Shown in pieces: positions 61,234-64,000 of a stretch of DNA of 64,000 nt (within the stretch, counting starts at the first letter, position 1; each line of letters opens with the position of its first letter). Origin of the DNA: Ceriagrion tenellum (lineage: Eukaryota > Arthropoda > Insecta > Odonata > Coenagrionidae). The notes beneath the pieces are model-generated. The model saw nothing but the letters and a program-made list of their open reading frames with translations, searched no databases and was not told where the DNA came from. The stretch is from contig OY720633.1 of the NCBI GenBank assembly GCA_963169105.1, forward strand, positions 139,792,700-139,856,699, read 5' to 3'. Made by a program: the position numbers and the translations under genes.

Positions 61234-61429
61234 CATGGGCGTAGCTGGGATTTATGTTAAGAGAGGGGGGGGCAGGACACCCAACCGTTGCTGTAGATTT
61301 AAGTTGGGGGAGGCGGTGGGGCGGGCATCGTCCTGTCTGGTTCCGTAGAGGAGATTTGGTCTGTATGTCTCATCTTTTAGGAGAAACTGCTCCCTCACTC
61401 CCCGTTGCCGCCCCCGGGCTACGCCCATG
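61234..61429. mobile_element. 196-bp MITE with CATGGGCGTAGC ends
   Basis: The ends catgggcgtagc (61234-61245) and gctacgcccatg (61418-61429) are exact inverses, and the match continues imperfectly inward (tggga / cccgg). TATAG occurs just outside each end (61228-61232 and 61432-61436), a possible target duplication offset by one to two bases. The interior is G-rich on the left and C-rich on the right, with no transposase. I do not assign a superfamily. Confidence 0.72.
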
Positions 61430-61450
61430 AATATAGCAATTTTTTTATCA

Positions 61451-61561
61451 TGAAAGTTCGTTATTGCTACTCCAGTAACGTACCCCGACCAGTAACAAGC
61501 GAATGAAAATTACAGAACTTTATGAATTCGAGGCATTTTATTTGCATTTACTCTTCTACTT
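61451..61561. repeat. Direct repeat, right copy
   Basis: This is the second copy of 60836-60932, about 615 bases downstream in the same orientation, so that the CATGGGCGTAGC element and about 320 bases of AT-rich DNA lie between the two copies. Confidence 0.85.
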
Positions 61562-64000
61562 CGCTTTGCACTAATTTTTATGAAAAACCAATGCTTTTCA
61601 AAATTTTTTCTCGTACTCGTAATAATGTGGTCTGGGAACATTTTATCATGGATTTCTCGCCATTAGTAGGATTTCAATGGTATTATCGGAATACTGTGTT
61701 TAATTTCAATTTCATCCTTAGTAACGGTCATTCTCTGAAAAATAAGGCTCTGATGACTAGTAAGTGAGCTATTATATCGATAAATTTTGAAGTAAATGAT
61801 TGTAAATAGTAAAAGAGGGCATTAGTAGCGGTCATCTATCTGAAGATTAGTTTTCTGCGTCCCCCACTCCACTCTCTCCTCAGCCAACAGCTTTATTCCT
61901 TCGTAAGTTTCCATTTGAACATTATTCTTAATTCCCGTGATGTATTCCTTCCTTAGTCTTCCTTTGTAATAATTTATCTTCATTTCTCATTCAGTTACTG
62001 TTTTTAAGAGCCTGTTATCCCACATAATGTGTGCAATGACCAGTACCTATCTCTTTTTTCAAGGACAGGAAGATGATTTCGAAAGAATGAATGTTTAAGG
62101 AATTGAGTAAGGGTAGAGAGAATTCCGGGGTCGGCATAAGCGTTTAGCAAATCTCAGCAAACAACATAATTTCATGATTGTTTCAAATTAAATTGTTTCC
62201 TTTTTATCGGTGTATTTTGCTCTGATGAAGTTATTCTCCAAGCGTCACAGCGTCATTTAGCTTCCATGAGTTGATTCATGCATTAAGTCAAAGAATGGGT
62301 ATAATTTTTTGTGCGATTGGTTAAAGGCGGATGAGAGAGACTTATCGAAAATTTTCAGTTTTATTTAGACTTTATTTAGAGTTTTTATGCGAATATTACA
62401 AAACTACCTTGTCTCTTAAATTCTTTAAAGTGGGAGGATAGAAGTTAATAAAAGTGAAAATAATTAGATTCACTTGCCAAATGACTTCCTTTCTCAACCG
62501 AAATACGTTCTCATTGACTCTAGAAAAATGGTACCGTGAAGCGTATCCCTGTTAACGAAATAGAAAAATTGTTGAAAGCGCCATAGTCTCGTGATTATAT
62601 TCATATATTGCTGATTTTAAATTAAATGTTAAGTTCGACTATGTGTTTATGAAAACATTGGGAATTATCTACCATTGTTTATATTTGGTGTTCGGATAAA
62701 CCCGGAGGCAAGCATAGGTAAAAAATTGCAGGCGTCTTTCCATGCAAAAAGACCGGGTCAAATTCACAACTGAAATTCTTTTTCTTGTTGGTGATGTGAT
62801 TCCTATTTGGGTGAGGAGAGGAGAATACTTGTTGAGGAACCCCGTTCGTCGTCCGTCCGTCGGATGGGACGTTAAGAAGGAAAAAGAAACACGGTTTATG
62901 TCCAATGCCAGCGATGGGTATCTCTCTGCCCTTCCAGTCTACTTTTCATCCTTTCCACTACCGGTCTATTCCTTCAATCCCCGCGGAGTAGACTTCAATT
63001 AAAGTAATAATTTTGCTATTTCTGCAAAATGGATATTAAATATTTTGCCCTAAGTTCATCTAAAAACTCTTTTCTAAATTGTTTGGTGTATCCTCTTGAT
63101 GTTGAGATTCAAGCGGGACTTTTCCAGCTCGCATATATCGTAACAATACATTATTTTAGTCTTTGATCTTTCACTTATTTCTATATAGTTGCAATTATAT
63201 TTAGTCACCAATGTTTTCATTAGATGAGACATAGAATATTATTTTTCAGCGTTACTCATCTTGATGTAAAAACTTTTTTATGGGCTAAATTTAAATTCTC
63301 ATTAATTATAATAGATTTTATTTTAATAATTAAAATGACACGACTTTCGGCGTTTAAACGATAATTATAGGTGAGATGGCTATAATATGAAGCATCATAA
63401 ATATTTTCGTAAATAACATTGTGTATATACGACCTGATTCATCAAAATGCGGCTCGAATATTTTTTTATTATGCATGCATTAATACATTCGAACAATGCA
63501 AACTATTTCGCTCATAAGCAGGAGGATGGAATTTTTATGGAGCGATAACTAAGCGGAAACGAGTCTGGAGATTTTTTTAACCTGACGTTTTTAGTACTTT
63601 TTTTTCGAATGACTAGATTTTTGTACTTGAGGCCATTTGAAATCTTTGTTGGTAGCTCAATGACGAAATTGTTAACGCAATGGATTGGTATTTCAAAGCT
63701 CATAGCTTCCAGCCCCTCGTCGATCGTGGATAATGTGCTTGTATTACTAATTAAATCTTTTGTTGGACAATGCTATTTTTATCGGTTTAAGTACTAAAAT
63801 CTACAATTACATCTAAGGAATTCCATGAAGAAATATGTAAATAGCTTGTATTCAAATTGAAGTTACCTAAAGATGGGCCACCAGTTGCCGATGGTATGGA
63901 GCTGATATGTTGGTTTGAGTAATACTCTCCTTATCAGGAGATCCAGTTTTACATTCTGACAGTAAAAAAGGTCTTTTTTGCGGTTCCAGGTTCTCTCTTG
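61562..64000. other. Non-coding stretch to the end of the window
   Basis: AT-rich. An 86-codon frame at 62742-63002 lies in slightly GC-richer DNA but shows no domain or signal peptide. No RNA gene or repeat was recognised. Confidence 0.4.

Overview
This window looks like non-coding, repeat-bearing nuclear DNA from an animal, most likely an arthropod and probably an insect. It is AT-rich with scattered GC-richer patches, has no operons or closely packed genes, and carries decayed LINE retroelements, a Penelope-like GIY-YIG endonuclease fragment, short terminal-inverted-repeat elements and tRNA-derived SINE-like heads. The species cannot be named from what is visible. Most open frames here are of the length expected by chance, so few are annotated as genes.

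Layout. Positions 1-2750 hold a Penelope-like fragment (1696-1998, minus strand) with a structured motif downstream of it, abutting a decayed LINE reverse transcriptase (about 2010-2750, minus). Positions 4728-4945 hold inverted arrays of a 22-bp unit. Positions 5215-10095 are one decayed plus-strand LINE (endonuclease plus reverse transcriptase). A second, 5'-truncated LINE (7573-8918, minus) is inserted in it and flanked by a perfect 12-bp target-site duplication. Positions 10478-12300 are a complex repeat cluster that includes a perfect 179-bp tandem duplication. A perfect 44-bp inverted repeat lies at 12691-12790. Its arms belong to a motif that recurs in diverged form at about 10330, 13855 and 35660. 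Further on are SINE-like sequences near 15057, 15635, 22385, 36260 and 53900, another copy of the outer LINE's 3' end (26848-27500, minus), and small inverted-repeat elements at 30955, 35776, 38957, 46451 and 61234.

The one convincing complete gene is at about 58916-59785 on the plus strand: a TATA box, a short 5' leader without an ATG, a single-exon 87-codon frame encoding a small secreted peptide precursor, and a poly(A) signal. The precursor has a signal peptide, a basic linker, a Lys-Arg site, and a C-terminal segment of 26 residues with two cysteines. I do not recognise the family. Weaker gene-like candidates are an N-terminal coiled-coil frame at 30376-30699 with a faint resemblance to RecQ1-type helicases, a possible terminal exon at 54711-54996, and an unidentified 149-codon frame at 48882-49331.

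Nothing here forms a multi-gene system. The points most worth a second look are the secreted peptide precursor, the hammerhead-like motif family that may link the Penelope-like element to several dispersed hairpins, and the perfect 44-bp and 179-bp repeats.
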